Below the pieces are notes generated by a model. It was not told the origin of the DNA. It saw only the letters and a program-made list of their open reading frames with translations, and did no database searches. Positions 34,670 to 47,102 of a DNA stretch of 64,000 bases are shown piece by piece. The DNA comes from Eumeta japonica (lineage: Eukaryota > Arthropoda > Insecta > Lepidoptera > Psychidae): contig BGZK01000215.1 in assembly GCA_005406025.1 (NCBI GenBank), positions 496,001-560,000 on the forward strand, written 5' to 3'. Within the stretch, counting starts at the first letter, position 1. Every line of letters starts with the position of its first letter. A program made the translations under genes and the position numbers.

Positions 34670-34825
34670 ACAACAACCCCATGGAAAAAATCTCATAAAC
34701 CTCATAAAAACATGGACAAATGCAGACCAATTTCTCATAGATCTCATAGCCTCTTATGAGAATTTGATCTGTATTTGTCCATGTTTTTATGAGGTTTATG
34801 AGATTTTTTCCATAGGGAATGTTGA
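34670..34825. mobile_element. Near-perfect hairpin, 64-bp arms (MITE-like)
   Basis: Left arm 34678-34741 and right arm 34752-34817 pair with very few mismatches (shared ATGGAAAAAATCTCATAAAC, CTCATAAAAACATGGACAAA); the loop is about 10 bases. Weaker pairing may extend to CAACA on both sides. The structure fits a foldback MITE or a source of hairpin RNA; no coding content. Confidence 0.8.
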
Positions 34826-36291
34826 ATTGTAACTACTAAACATGTAAATAAAGTTTAGCAATAAGAAAGTCTTTACAAATAGTACAATTTCATATAAAAA
34901 TTTTTTGAGCGTATTTAAAATTAAATAAGTCTGTCAGTGTGTATGCGTGTGCGTGTGCGGGTGTGTGTGTGCGTAATAATAATATCAATAACCTTTAACT
35001 TATCTATTAAAAGTTAGTTATAGATTAAAAGAAACCCTATAAGACGTCTATCCTACACTACTAAACGAGCTACTTGTATATATGTATTTCAAACTTTTTT
35101 TTCAAATCTGTGTATATTGGTGTTCTTTCTGAAAAAATGCGATTTTACACAAAATTATTCTGTAAAATTCTAACATTGTCAGATAGCGCCATCTCGTTTA
35201 TTTTTTTAGTACTTGTGTAAATTTTCGAGGTCTTACATTGTTAGTACTTTAAAATTTTTGTGAGGTGGCGTTATTATATAATTTGAATACAAACTTAGTT
35301 TTATTTATATATGAATAGATTAGTTACTAATATAGATGTCTTTCCTGAAAAATATTCGATTTCACAAAATTCTTATATTTAGTTAATATTTTGCTTCTTA
35401 ATTTATCTATATATCGATATAGTTACTTTTCGTGAAAAAAAACAGAAAAGCTAAAATTGTTACTGGTGAACAATCCGTCAAAGGTATATATATATATAGA
35501 CTTGAAATTTGTATACTGTCATGGCGAATACAGATCTTACTGGAAATTGCTTACTTGAAACTGCATGGTACATGCCAGCATTGAAAAGTGATTCTAGGTA
35601 TATATATGTATATATCAATACCAAACTTTCGAATTTGTTAGAATTAGTTTTTATGCATGGCGTGCTATATTTAAACTGTTGAATTAAGGACAGTCAAGCC
35701 AGTTCATTGTAAAGGGGAATGTCAAGCCGCCATAGTCGCTGCGGCCATGAACGCACCCATTGAAAATAGTCTCCAATCGATAATGTGCAATGTCAATAAT
35801 AATTAGGTAAAGGAATTGGTTACAAAAAAAGTAAATGGTTTAAAATTATAAAGTTCTTATTTTTACAAAAAAGGAAAACAGATTTTTACAATAAAACTGA
35901 ACTTGTTTTACATCGCTTTTTTATTGTATATTTTATGTTTGCATATCATTCGTAAATGCAACGCAGGTAGGATTGTTAGAAGTCCGGATAAAGCCGAACA
36001 TAGTTAGGTTTTTTGATTGCGGGTCCGGCCAAAATAAACGGTGTCCAGCTTGTCTGGCTTTTTACATTTCGCAAACGAGCGAAACGTATAAAGCCGGATA
36101 ATAATACTGAGATATAAATCCTCAATAATGTAATACGTCCGGCTTTTTTTCCCAAATGTTCGGCCAAACTGGCTGACCTGTCAGGCTATTAGGTTTGGTG
36201 ACCTGGCAACCCTAAACACAGGCATAACAATTGTTGCAAATGCCTTAAAATACCGTCAGTGTGAAAGATAGGACTGTTATTTGACAAATCG
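34826..36291. other. Intergenic
   Basis: Contains a GTGC/GT run at 34935-34975, and GATAGCGCCATCT at 35183, a word common in lepidopteran repeats. CCGG-rich text at 35985-36205 (GGTCCGGCCAAAATAAACGG, CCGGCTTTTTTTCCCAAATG) looks like a worn repeat with loosely inverted halves. No gene supported. Confidence 0.35.
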
Positions 36292-37249
36292 TTAGTATGC
36301 CAATTCCGAGTTCGCGCTGGCGTTGCCATTAGAAACAGAAGCGGCATTCATATTCAGGTCGTGGTCAGAAGATTCGATGGTGTCGTTGTCCAATTTACAA
36401 TGCTAATTCGTTAGATTTAAAAAGTAAAATTAAACGCAACAGCAAAAAAAAAAACAATATAAAACTTGCAAACAGTTAACTATCATTGTCGACCAATGTC
36501 ACCTGTCTGTTTTTATTTTCCTGATTTAACCTCCGACGTGTTGCTATTTCTCGTGCAAAACTCGGTAAATTGATATCAAAGTTTATCCGAACGGTTATCC
36601 GATATTATTATTCCAAATAGTCATTATTCAATAATTTATTAAAAAAAAATATTAAATAAATGATATCTCTATTTATTGTAACAATTCCTTTAACATTTTA
36701 AATAGATTCTGCCAACATTAAAAACTTGAAAAATTGGAAATAATCATCTATTACTCTTCCATTTATCACCGCTTACTTCTCGATTTGTTTCCTGGTGATA
36801 AGTGGTCCCACTGCTGCTGCCTTCGAAATCTAATTGAGTCAGTCTAGGTACTATTAATTTGTAGCATAATGAGACGAACTGGTAATGATGAACGAATATG
36901 GCCTAGATTTTATAAAAAAATTAATAAAGAATTTTAGGTAAACATTATACGTTTTGCGGTTTTGGAAACTGGAAATTTCCCGTGAACAAAAATTAACATT
37001 AACCATTAACAACAAAGGGCTTATAGTTTTCTTATCGGTTTCTCTAGTAATCACACATATTAGTTTGAATGTGCGAGGAGACAATGAGCGTAATAGATAA
37101 CCCCGTAAGTTTTTATTTCCTATATATCTTAAAACTGTTAAAAGGTCAAACGCTAAATGGTTCTGAATGGTTCCAATGCTCACGACCTGCGATACCCGTC
37201 TTCTGAGACGGTACGCAGTGCAATGTTGTTGAACCGATCTATACGTGTA
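36292..37249 (-). CDS. Possible 3' exons of an unidentified multi-exon gene
   Basis: Three small exon candidates can be joined on the minus strand. The last, 36402-36292, follows a pyrimidine tract and a CTAAC branch-type word and reads HCKLDNDTIESSDHDLNMNA then ASVSNGNASANSELAY before TAA; its codons mostly end in C or G, unlike the AT-rich surroundings. Before it, 36829-36777 (acceptor ATTAG, donor GTAAGC) reads FEGSSSGTTYHQETNRE in the frame required by the phase-0 join. A third, 37249-37198 (acceptor GTATAG, weak donor GTCGTG), gives IGSTTLHCVPSQKTGIA with the matching phase-1 join. The result is a polar Ser/Asn/Asp-rich tail such as a cytoplasmic C-terminus of a membrane protein, but this is a guess. 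Upstream exons were not found. The first two exons are more convincing than the third. Confidence 0.4.
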
Positions 37250-37655
37250 CGGCTAGCTTTAAACAGATATAATTTATGGTTCTCGCTCTGACCGCCGCCG
37301 TAAATCTAGCTAGTCATTTGCCTTATATAAAAACATGAATAGTCTATTGGATCGTCTGCTATGTAGCGGTAAATGCAGATAAGATCTCTTTATAAACCTG
37401 GCTTAGGGTAGATATATTAAATTTAAATTAACCGAGACTTAAAGCTAGATTCGGATGTTTTTTGCATTTTCGTTTTTGAGTCATAATTGGTGTATCTCGC
37501 TAAGGAAGTTATTATGTGAAGAAAGTATAACACCGGTAAATACTTCTTTAATTTATATGAAAAACTTGTTAAAAAATACGTCTAAATATCACGAAAAATA
37601 AATCGAGCTAATTTTCAGCCACGACATCAAGACGTCACTCAAAATTTTATCTACG

Positions 37656-38060
37656 GACTAGCTTTCGCCCTAAACTCCGGCCGCGTGGATCTAAAATGAA
37701 TTTCTTTATGTCTATAATTAAGTTTGTAGTCAATTCATTCCCGATACATAATCCGTTCTTAATTTCGATCCCAGTATTATTCTCGATTCTGAAACCGGTC
37801 TCGATCTAGATTTCGCATGCAGTCCCAGAGTCTATCCCGATTTTGATATCCATTCCACTCTTGATTGAATTTTGATTACATTATTTCAAAGCAACGCATA
37901 CTGTTATATTGAAATCGTACACACTCCTGATAAGTTATTTTTTTATGCAAGTATGTCACTTGCGATCGTGAACCAGATCTTGGATCTGTTTGTGATTCCA
38001 ATCCGGATTCTGTTTGTGATTCCAGTTCCAGATCGGTTGATCTTAATTCACCCTTGGTCA
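37656..38060 (-). mobile_element. Helitron-like element with minisatellite
   Basis: Begins ACGGACTAGCTTTCGCCCTA then AACTCCGGCCGCGTGG (complement of the CTAGT end), followed at 37745-37870 by TTCGATCCCAGTATTATTCT-type degenerate units and again at 37965-38045 (TGTGATTCCAATCCGGATTC). No coding content. Confidence 0.65.
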
Positions 38061-40691
38061 TTGCTATTATTAATAACCAGTCTTTATAGAAATTCTAGTT
38101 AGAGAAACTTATTATAGATCATATAATGTTATTAGTTATAAAACTCTTCTAATTTAAATAACCGTTAAAAAACTATTGGAAATCAAGTCCAGTCTCATGG
38201 CTTTTTAAATGGGTAAATGATGTTGCAAATATAAATAAAACCTGTTGATAAAGCAAAGTTATATCAACTGTAGACTTTTACAATGCCTTGTAACATTATA
38301 CACACCCAATGAAATGAATATTACGTAATAACAATTAATTATTTTTATATAAACAATTGACAAGATCAGTTTTTCTCTAAAAGTGTAAGTATGTGTCATT
38401 TTCACTAGGTGCTAGAAGTTGTAATATATCCAATTAGTTAGTTAATAAAACTTAAGTTTATTTAGAATAAATAACTATGAAATTGAATCTCGACCCACTA
38501 AACGGCGGGTTGCCAAAATGTATTTAGGCTGTTGCAAAATGGTACTTAAATGAAAGTGAAAACGTTAACTGAATCATCATTGAACGTTAATAAGACATTA
38601 AGTCAGATGAAATTCAATCCAATAAGCATTCATAATAAATCGAATAGTTTGCATAAGAATAGGGTCCAATGGAAATTGCAATATTATTTACGAAATTTTA
38701 ATTTTTTCTTAAATATGTCTACGTTAAAATTAACAATGATTTAAATGTCAATATCATTGTATTTTCATTAGTAGGTATACATAGAAATTACTATATAATA
38801 TAATGACTACCGCTCACATTGCGTTCTTGTTGTAAGTTAATGAGATAATAAGTGTTGTTAAAAGTTCTGAACATGTTTTACAGCGAGATTAAGTTCGAAG
38901 GTTCGTATTATTACAATGTCTGATCAGAAGATGATTTGGATAAGTACGTAATTACCCGAAATAGCGTCAATATTAAACATAAGTTTAATGACAATAGTAA
39001 GTGTATGAAATAAGGAGTCATGATCATAATCGACGGTATAGACGAAACTATTAATTAATAAAATAAGGGTTAGTTTTGTGAATAAAGTTTCGAACTGTTT
39101 TAATATTTTTTTATTTATTATAAATTCGACGAAGTTTTGGTTTTTTATCAATTTCGTTAAATAGACGGTTTCTCATGAAATACGTTAGTTTGTCGTGTGT
39201 GTGACGGGTTAACGCAGGTAAATCAACAATACGGCCAATCTGACGTCGTCCTTCAGTTTTGGCTACAAATATTGCTATATTTTAGGGAATCCATAATTGT
39301 TTACAATACGACTATTTACATAACTAATTTCTTCTCTGGGATAATGTCACTTTACAGCGCTAGTAGTATTTTAAAGCACTGTTCAGTAGATTCTGAGAAT
39401 ATCCTCGCAAACTCATAAAGGTCATTATTATGTAAATGCTCCTTCGTGAAATTAAAATGAATGTACTTCATTTATTTTTTATCAATCCCTGTCTACGTCT
39501 TCTTACCTATGTTCATGATTTAGTTTAAATTTTCCATGTTATTTTTTCGGAGACAGAGGGGATGTCCATATTATAGACATTTATTTATTTAATTAAAAAT
39601 TAATGTTTGTCTTGTTTATACGTATTATATGTATACATTTATAAAAAAAATATATATGTATCAACTATCTGGTACTCATAGTACAAACCTCGTTGCTTAA
39701 TTTGAGGCCAGATAGTGATGGATCTATGTCCGAAGATATTATTATTGTTATTATAATAATTGAAATTATAGCAAAAACGAGTTGTTTTTATTGACTGTTC
39801 AAGAATTATATGTTGTGATAAGATCTGTTTTTTTTTTATATTTTATCGTGAGGCAATGCAACCTTCGATCGATCGCTCGGAGCGATGCACTCAAGCGGAA
39901 CTTATAAAAAATAAACACATATTCCGAGAACAACCAGGCAGGTGGTCCGCCATTTAAGCTTTGAATTGATCGTAATAAGCACATTTCGAGGCACCGTACG
40001 TACTAATAAAGCTTTAGTTCAACACGCTACATAAGCGTTTCTCAACTGCTTTAGTATTCCTTAATAGAACTGTAGTACAATGCGGAAATGTCCGTTGTAC
40101 CGATGTCGAATAATATATCAAGATGATAGAGTTGCCAGTGACCAAAATTAATTGTTGGTTTCTATGGCTTTTTCGAATATATCGCACTGAAGAGTACATG
40201 CCGCATTTTAAAATTGTATTCATATTGTGTGTACGGGATATAAAAATATTGCAATGTATTGTTGAATAAGAATTGTGATATCTTATAATTTACATCTTTA
40301 ATACAATAATTACGTACTTACTGTGTGTAGAGCGAAAAAAAAAAGAATAAAAATATAAACATTCACCGTTAAAAAGAAATAGACAGAAATAAGTCCTGCT
40401 CGGGTACAAATATATATTTTTTTGTGAAGCTGTAAAATTTGCTCCTAGAAAGCGATGATAAAGAAATAGCACTTTTCTCGGACCCGTATATTATGGACTA
40501 TTTCGTATAAAACGTTTGTGTTATATGCAATATGATTCAATGTAATAACACTCAGAGAATTTTGCGCTTTGATCGGCCGGCTGTAGATAAGGAACTGGTT
40601 GAAATTTACAAATAAATTTAGGTAATTGCAATAATTTCAACTAAGTTCTTAACGTTCTTTAGTATTTTAAAATTCAAGATTTATTACAACA
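38061..40691. other. Intergenic
   Basis: AT-rich. A piece at 39665-39725 (TATCTGGTACTCATAGTACA, GAGGCCAGATAGTGATGG) resembles a dispersed lepidopteran repeat from memory. No gene recognised; open frames here are chance. Confidence 0.35.
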
Positions 40692-40975
40692 ATGGTTCAA
40701 GAGTTGAAAGGGGACATGCAAATAACGCAAAATGACATTATAAAGCTAAACGAGTTCGAATATGTTCCGGATTATTTAAAAAATGGCAAATGTTATTAAA
40801 TTATTTTAAAATGCCTTATGGAACGACACCGCGTCCGAGGAGTACATTACAAGAAGTTGTTTTGAAGAATTTTGCACGTGGTGAAGATACCTTATTTTTT
40901 TTTAAAGCCTGCTTACGTACTTCCCTTCCGGTTACAAATATCTATTGTTACCAATCATAAAATTAAATGAAACAA
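40692..40975 (+). pseudogene. Possible decayed coding fragment
   Basis: Starts MVQELKGDMQITQNDIIKL in one frame to a stop at 40799; a second frame continues KMPYGTTPRPRSTLQEVVL and NFARGEDTLFFFKACL to about 40960. The residues look protein-like but match nothing I recognise. It could be a frameshifted transposon piece or chance. Confidence 0.2.
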
Positions 40976-41110
40976 TTTCAAAACTCGCTAAAATATAAAC
41001 ACATCCATGGTGTATGTGTTCATGTGCAGTGTACTGTACTTTACGTAATATACTGATCAAAGCATTAGGTGAAAATTATCTTAGCAATAAAGTTTGGTAT
41101 TAAAAAAGAT

Positions 41111-41116
41111 TTTATT
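41111..41116 (-). terminator. Poly(A) signal AATAAA for the 41.3-kb gene
   Basis: AATAAA on the minus strand about 145 bases after the stop codon. Confidence 0.4.
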
Positions 41117-41258
41117 TCATTTCACTGTTTTCAATCTTGTACCTAACATTGAAATAACATAAATTGTAGGCTACACCTAAACATACAAATCTAAAGCAAA
41201 ATAGTCATATTATATATATATTATTGGTATGTCCAACGTGTTTTCTTATTGTGTACGT

Positions 41259-43513
41259 TTAGTTTTTCGTTTCCGTCACTGTGGCGCCATCTTTGAACGA
41301 AGTAGACCTCGCATTGGTGCGCGGCTGACGTGTCGCCGTTCTCACGTTCAGCACTGACTCGACGACCACTTCCTCGACGATCGGCTGCTGGTTGCTCTCG
41401 CCTGAAATGTAGAAAAATGGTTTGTTTAAACATTCAACAAAATACATAAAGTGAGCTGTCGCTCTCTTATAAGTTAAATACAGCTTAAGTAATTTCGATG
41501 AGATTTGTGTGTAGTAAAAACATGTTATTTTGCAAATAATAAGTTATATGTGATTTTAATATCATATGCTAACCATAAAAAAATTTAATTATTATTTTTG
41601 GGTTTCTTTGGTAGTCATATTTATTTGTTTCTATTTCCTTATTTTTAAGGGGTCGTGGGGGTTATGGTTGTGTGAACAATGTCACGGGCATATTTGGATC
41701 ATAAAAAAACAATCATTATTAAATTTTAGATAGTCGTCATCAATAAAATGTTTTTGCGGCAATATTTTCTATAGATAAATAAATTACATAAGAATTTTGA
41801 AATCATATACCTATATGATAGTATCTTAACTTGGTATAAATTAAAATGGATTTCAGATTGTTTTATATAATCTAAATGTTAATCATCATCATCACCATCG
41901 TCATCTTACGCTCAACCTTCAGCCAGTTACAATGATTGAAAGGAACAAGCCTCGATGCACTGATGAGAGCGTAATCATACGAGGGGTGAATAGGTTGTAG
42001 TCTGATCAGAAATGATGCGCGTGTAGAGTCAGCCGATATTCGTGCTACCTTTAGTCAGAAACTGAATGTATAATCCCAACGTTAACGTAAAAATAATACA
42101 ATAAAGACGTACGTCGAGTGTGATTTCATTACCTGTACGAAACGAAGAATTTTTTTTCCATTTCACCTGCATGTTTACAGTCGATTCATTTTATTTGTCG
42201 CTGCATCAGGGCAGAGGAATTACCATTACAGATTCGACGCCATCTATTTAAAAACAAACGAACACAACAAGGGCGTACTCATAGAAGAGGATTAAAAACA
42301 CTGTGGTCCTTTATTGTATATCTTTACTGTGCAAGAGATCAGTAATAAAATATTGTTACTAACGAAAATTCTTTTTATTTGTCACTTATTTTTTATACGC
42401 AGACCGATCCCCCTCACAGAAATATTAGCCACGTAGAACAAAACACCATAACTTTCTATTTTGAAACCTAACTGTCGCGCAATGTACGACGTGAGAGTAA
42501 AGTTGAAAAACAACAGTGTATCACGCGCATGATAATACAAAACGTTTCTCCGAAACGCTAAATAACATTGTCAGAGCGCCGCATCGCGCGTTTTATCTGG
42601 ACCGCGCATGCGCACTCGGCGGATCGTAAACACCGGGAAGTCTCCGTTTTCCCAGAAGACATAGCAACACTACATAAACATCACGCCGCTATACGGGTTC
42701 TGTAACGGGGCAGCGGCAGTTATTTCTTTTTGTGGTACCATATTTGAAATAAGTCTGATTGTTTTCCGGAATCGGATTTTTTAGAAAGAAAAAGACATAT
42801 GGGATATATACATAGGAGAACTTTCTGTAAAAATGTTTGATTGTGTACCGAAAATGCTTTTAGAATCTATGATCGGTGATATCGCTTCGTCCATATTATT
42901 TTGTCTGCATTGTATAACAAAGACAAATAATTTGCGTATTCTATAACAGAAATCATAAGCAAAAAAGAACGTAAATGTATTTTCGGTTTGTTGTTTAATG
43001 GTCACGCATGCGCATTTTTTCCTGATATTCTTGGGTCTTTTTCGTAAAATCTAAATAGAAAACCTATGTTCGAAATGATAAAAGATCTAGAAGCGACATA
43101 GCAGTATAAGTTTATTGCATCAACTTGAAATTTACTACTGACTAAATTAAAAATTTAACTCATACAAAAAAATTTAACATATACAAGCGTCATACACAAT
43201 TGTACCATAAAATTAAAAATGAATAAATACCCTTTTTCATTACACACGAACTAAAGCTTTCCTTTTGCTATACCTATGGAATAATCGAGCGTGGTTATGA
43301 CATAGAGCGATAAACGTCGTACGAGTATTGTTGTATTCAGCAAAACAATATTTTAGCACTTTAAAGCAACTAACAGCTTAAAGTTAAATAAATATTTTCG
43401 TTTAACAATAACAGAATAATGAAAAGTGGAATCTCACCGTCTATTTGAAGTTTGGACTGAGGCGCTGCCAGACAGCTTACAGTTAGGAATAGGAACAGCA
43501 CAAATATGCGCAT
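41259..43513 (-). CDS. Small secreted protein, 72 residues, unknown family
   Basis: Two exons: 43513-43438 (25 codons plus one base; donor GTGAGA) and 41401-41259 (acceptor CTACATTTCAG), joined in phase 1 across a 2036-base intron. Residues 1-17 (MRIFVLFLFLTVSCLAA) form a strong signal peptide with a natural cleavage site before PQSKLQID. The mature part, about 55 residues, is polar: a Val/Glu run (PIVEEVVVESVLNV), then a basic Arg/Thr part (RTATRQPRTNARSTS) and a Thr/Lys end. No Cys, so not a disulfide toxin or antimicrobial type. Exon-intron layout is the same as in the other four genes here. It is short enough to be missed by a plain open-frame scan. I do not recognise the family; a secreted peptide or minor cuticle component is possible. 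Confidence 0.75.
41884..41945 (+). repeat. Dispersed repeat, copy 2 (GCTCAACCTTCAGCC type)
   Basis: Opposite-orientation partner of 28000-28085, preceded by an ATC triplet run (ATCATCATCATCACCATC). It lies in the intron of the 72-residue gene. Confidence 0.5.
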
Positions 43514-44139
43514 CCTGACAGTGCTGTATTGTGATAGGATAAGCTGGATCGAGTTGTGCGGCGTGTCGAGCGTTGCTAAGTTTGTCGTATGACTGCGTCA
43601 CACTCTCGGATGTGGTGGCGCGACCTCGCTCTCTCTACCGTCGCTGACCTATTCTGCTATGTTCATTGATAAGTTTGTAGATAATTTTGTTATTAAAAGC
43701 ATACATTTTACACTAGGAGTGCGATTTTAACAAAACATTTTAAAACATTGTCGAATGGGCTTCATGTGTCTAGACTATTGTATAGGTGAATAGCAAAATT
43801 CATAAACAATATTTTAGTTTTACGTTTTAGAAAAATTGTAATTATATTACCTATCTTGTATTACCTATTACTTCAACTTAATAACTAAATTTTTTCGACT
43901 AAGATATACACGATATCAAAAATTTATAAACTATATAGATTTTTTATTTATTTCATATTTTTTAATTCATTTCATTCAAAATTTTGAGTTCAAAAAATAT
44001 TGTGACATGCTGAATATTTTTTTAATAGTTAGTTTTATTTAAAACTATAAATAAGTGTATGACTTGTTTGCTTATTTATTCATTTGATGTGTTGCTTTTA
44101 TACTTTAAGTCTACTTTCAATTGCAGTGAAGTCAATATT
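43514..44139. other. Upstream region of the 72-residue gene
   Basis: The first 150 bases are GC-richer, as near a promoter, but no TATA box is obvious at the right distance; the promoter may be TATA-less. Beyond 43680 the sequence is AT-rich with nothing recognised. Confidence 0.35.
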
Positions 44140-44330
44140 GTAGTAGTCAGTGATAGAGAAAAATAGGAGGATGATTGGGTATTGGAAGCAAGAGAGAGAA
44201 TGAAATCGAAAGTTGATATGGAATCGAAACCGAGAGCGGGGTGAGAATTGGGACCATAATAAAACCAAGATCGGATTGAGAATAAAATTGGCAGAGAATT
44301 AGGGCGGAATCGAAAAAGAAAATTAAAAAT
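44140..44330 (+). repeat. Purine-rich minisatellite of the Helitron-like family
   Basis: Units such as GAATCGAAACCGAGAGC and AATGAAATCGAAAG match the plus-strand minisatellite at 3130-3480. No element ends are visible, so only the internal part remains. Confidence 0.5.
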
Positions 44331-47102
44331 TAAATAATTTGTGTCTATTCGGAAAAAGTCGTAGATAAAAGTTAAGTTACCAGTAAAAGTCAAACAATAG
44401 ACAAAAAGCGAAAAAGGAAAATAGAACAATAACTAATAATAAATCAAATAAAACAATAATAAATATCACCTAGAAAAGTCGACTCTATAACAAGCAAGAT
44501 TTATATTGATGTAAGAAAAAATGTGTTGTTAAAAATATTAATAGTTTATGACAATAGTTCGTGAAATGTACGTATGAGTCATGAGCGTAGGAAGATGAGA
44601 TAGAAAACTAATAAATTTGTGTCACATAATACAGTTACAAAGCCATTAAGTGGGTTTACTTGTAAAATTGTAAATTTTAAGCTAAAAACAAAAAAAAATG
44701 TTTGAAAATAAGTATTCTGATTTAGAAATTTTAAATTATTATTTTTTTTATTACGTAATTTCAAAATACTACAAACAACAAAGGAAACTTTATCAGAACA
44801 ATTGACATCTAACTTATGAAACTACCAAAGATACATTTGGGATATAGGGATTGCGTGAAACAAGTAATAGAATAACCACGCTTAGGTAACGTCGAACGCT
44901 AGTGAATGCTGTAATAACACCACGTTGCTCAATAAACTGGTCGGCATCTGGTGGAAGTCATACTTTTGTATGTGGCGCAAACAAAACATATTCCACAAAT
45001 CGCTTATTTTATCATTATTAATTGTCGCTTACCGGTTCGCTTATCGGATGCAACGAAAGCGGTTCGATATTCGCTCGCGATAACGGCCGTTCGCCGTGTC
45101 CACTTCCACGCCCTTCTAGCTACGAAATTACCGACCGCAGGCGAAGGGTCATCGCGCGCTTTATTACCGAACAGATCATAAATTGACACAGATGTAGATA
45201 AGTTTCACATTATCCCGCTGCCACCGCTCGCTGGACTCGGATCAGGAAGTGTAAAAATACGATAAATCAGATGTAAAGATGGTGGCGTCCGGGCCGTATA
45301 CTTGAGAAATGATATCATCGTTTATATCAGATTATGGATTTAACTCAAATGTCAATCTCCAAATATAATTTGTTGATAAAAAAGGTAAAGATTAGAATAT
45401 TGTAATATTACATTTAAATACCCTAAAACGTATAAAGTTATTTCTTATAAACTCTTTTAGTACTTGCGTTCCTTTAGTGTTTATAATTGCCTCATTCGCC
45501 GGTGGACGGTGCCGTTGGATACCGGGTTTGCGAATTGTGGAAATTACTTTATATTGTGAATATGTTGGTCTTTCGCTGGTAATATTCACTATGAGTCTTA
45601 AGTGCATCGTCAGAAAGTTTCTATTTCTACACATGTTTTTTTTATGAATAAAACTTACATATGATTTAGGCGTGAGATCAACGTGCACTCGTTTCGTTGC
45701 ATGGCTTATTGCATTTTCAGCGGGTAGCTGTAGGGCTATCCGTTAAAATCGTAACTATCTATTAAAATCCGTTAAATCGTATTAGTCTAACTTAATAGCT
45801 TTGATATATAGATCTTGTAGAGGTGTAAACATGGCGTCGGCCTAAGAAATTATCAACTTTTATTATTCACCTGGTAAGTACCTGCTGCCTCTACTCTCAT
45901 CGTCCTACGACACAACCAACTGATAGTGTTAGTCGGACACTTATGTTTGAAATGCGCGTGAGGACATTTCGTATATACTGCGAGCCGTCTTTGTGTATGT
46001 TAACAACAATAGGGTTATAAACGACAATACATTATGCAATAATACATTACGATCTTTTAAGGGAATACCTGTGATTTTCGGAGTTTGTGATAAAGAAGTA
46101 CCAACAAAATGTGAAGTCGTTGCTGTGTTGCATTTCTGTGCAACACAGGCGCGTAACTTATACGATATGCAGTTGTTTTTTTCTTGCATTGCCGATTTGT
46201 AAATATTTTATTTTTAACACAGACGAATTATGTTTTCGATATGTGATACGGTGTTAAATGCTATTAACATTGTTGCCAGTCGTTCAATTTCAAGTTTTGG
46301 ACCTTGAAAGTTTTTTTTATGTTACACAATTTATGTAATATATTTTATTAAGTCAATATCAATATATGTCAACAAAAGTATACGCATTCTTTAAATATTA
46401 TAAAGTATGCCTTTATTTTTCCCCTCTGACTGTTGTATATATTCCAAGACATTTTATAAAGTCGCGTTATTTTGTATATGCATTCCATTATATCATCATA
46501 TATATTAATACGCTAAGGTTAAGATGTTTGTCTTCCTTTTTAGAAAAAACCTTACAATCACTCCACACAAATTTTATATCATTTCGTAGATAACTACTTG
46601 CTCTACCGGCATCAACAACTAAAAAAATTATTATTGCTTTCGTAAGTTAATTAATTTTTAAAATTATACTGCTATCTTACGACTTCAATTTTCTAATAAT
46701 GTCAACATGATTGACAAATATTTCTTCGAGCTGTCATCTGAGCTTCATAATATTGTACAAGCCTAGGCGACGAAGACTGGAAAATCAAGTAAGAAGACGT
46801 TGAAGTAAGTCAAATTGTATCAGATGACTATATATATATACTTAAAATATTGTTTATGAAGAAGCTTTGTAATAAAAAGGAAATGAAATTAATATTTACA
46901 CCAATTTTGTAAATTGATAATTATTATACATTGATTGTGCGAATTCTCCGCACAGGGTACGTCTAGTATAAGAATATATTCTTAAGGTGTCGAGTCTAGT
47001 GCACGTCGGAGGCGACGCGCGCTGCTCTTGTTCGTATGACGGATCAAGATTTTACGACGACCGATGGATAAATGAAACACTTTTGCGCCCTTAATTAATT
47101 TA
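44331..47102. other. Intergenic, with a CpG-rich patch at 45030-45200
   Basis: The patch at 45030-45200 is CG-dense (CGATATTCGCTCGCGATAAC) and open on both strands, but no motif supports a gene; possible regulatory DNA. An inverted repeat lies at 46123-46148 (CTGTGTTGCA / TGCAACACAG, 6-base loop). The sequence just before 47103 is the 3' flank of the next gene, with AATAAA overlapping its stop codon. Confidence 0.35.

Noticed and set aside
36854..37183. 109-codon minus-strand frame
   Set aside because: AT-rich codon use, no motif, and it fits better as the intron between the candidate exons on either side.
45941..46189. Possible reverse transcriptase piece (TPKITGIPLKDRN)
   Set aside because: A single short resemblance with no YxDD or neighbouring motifs.
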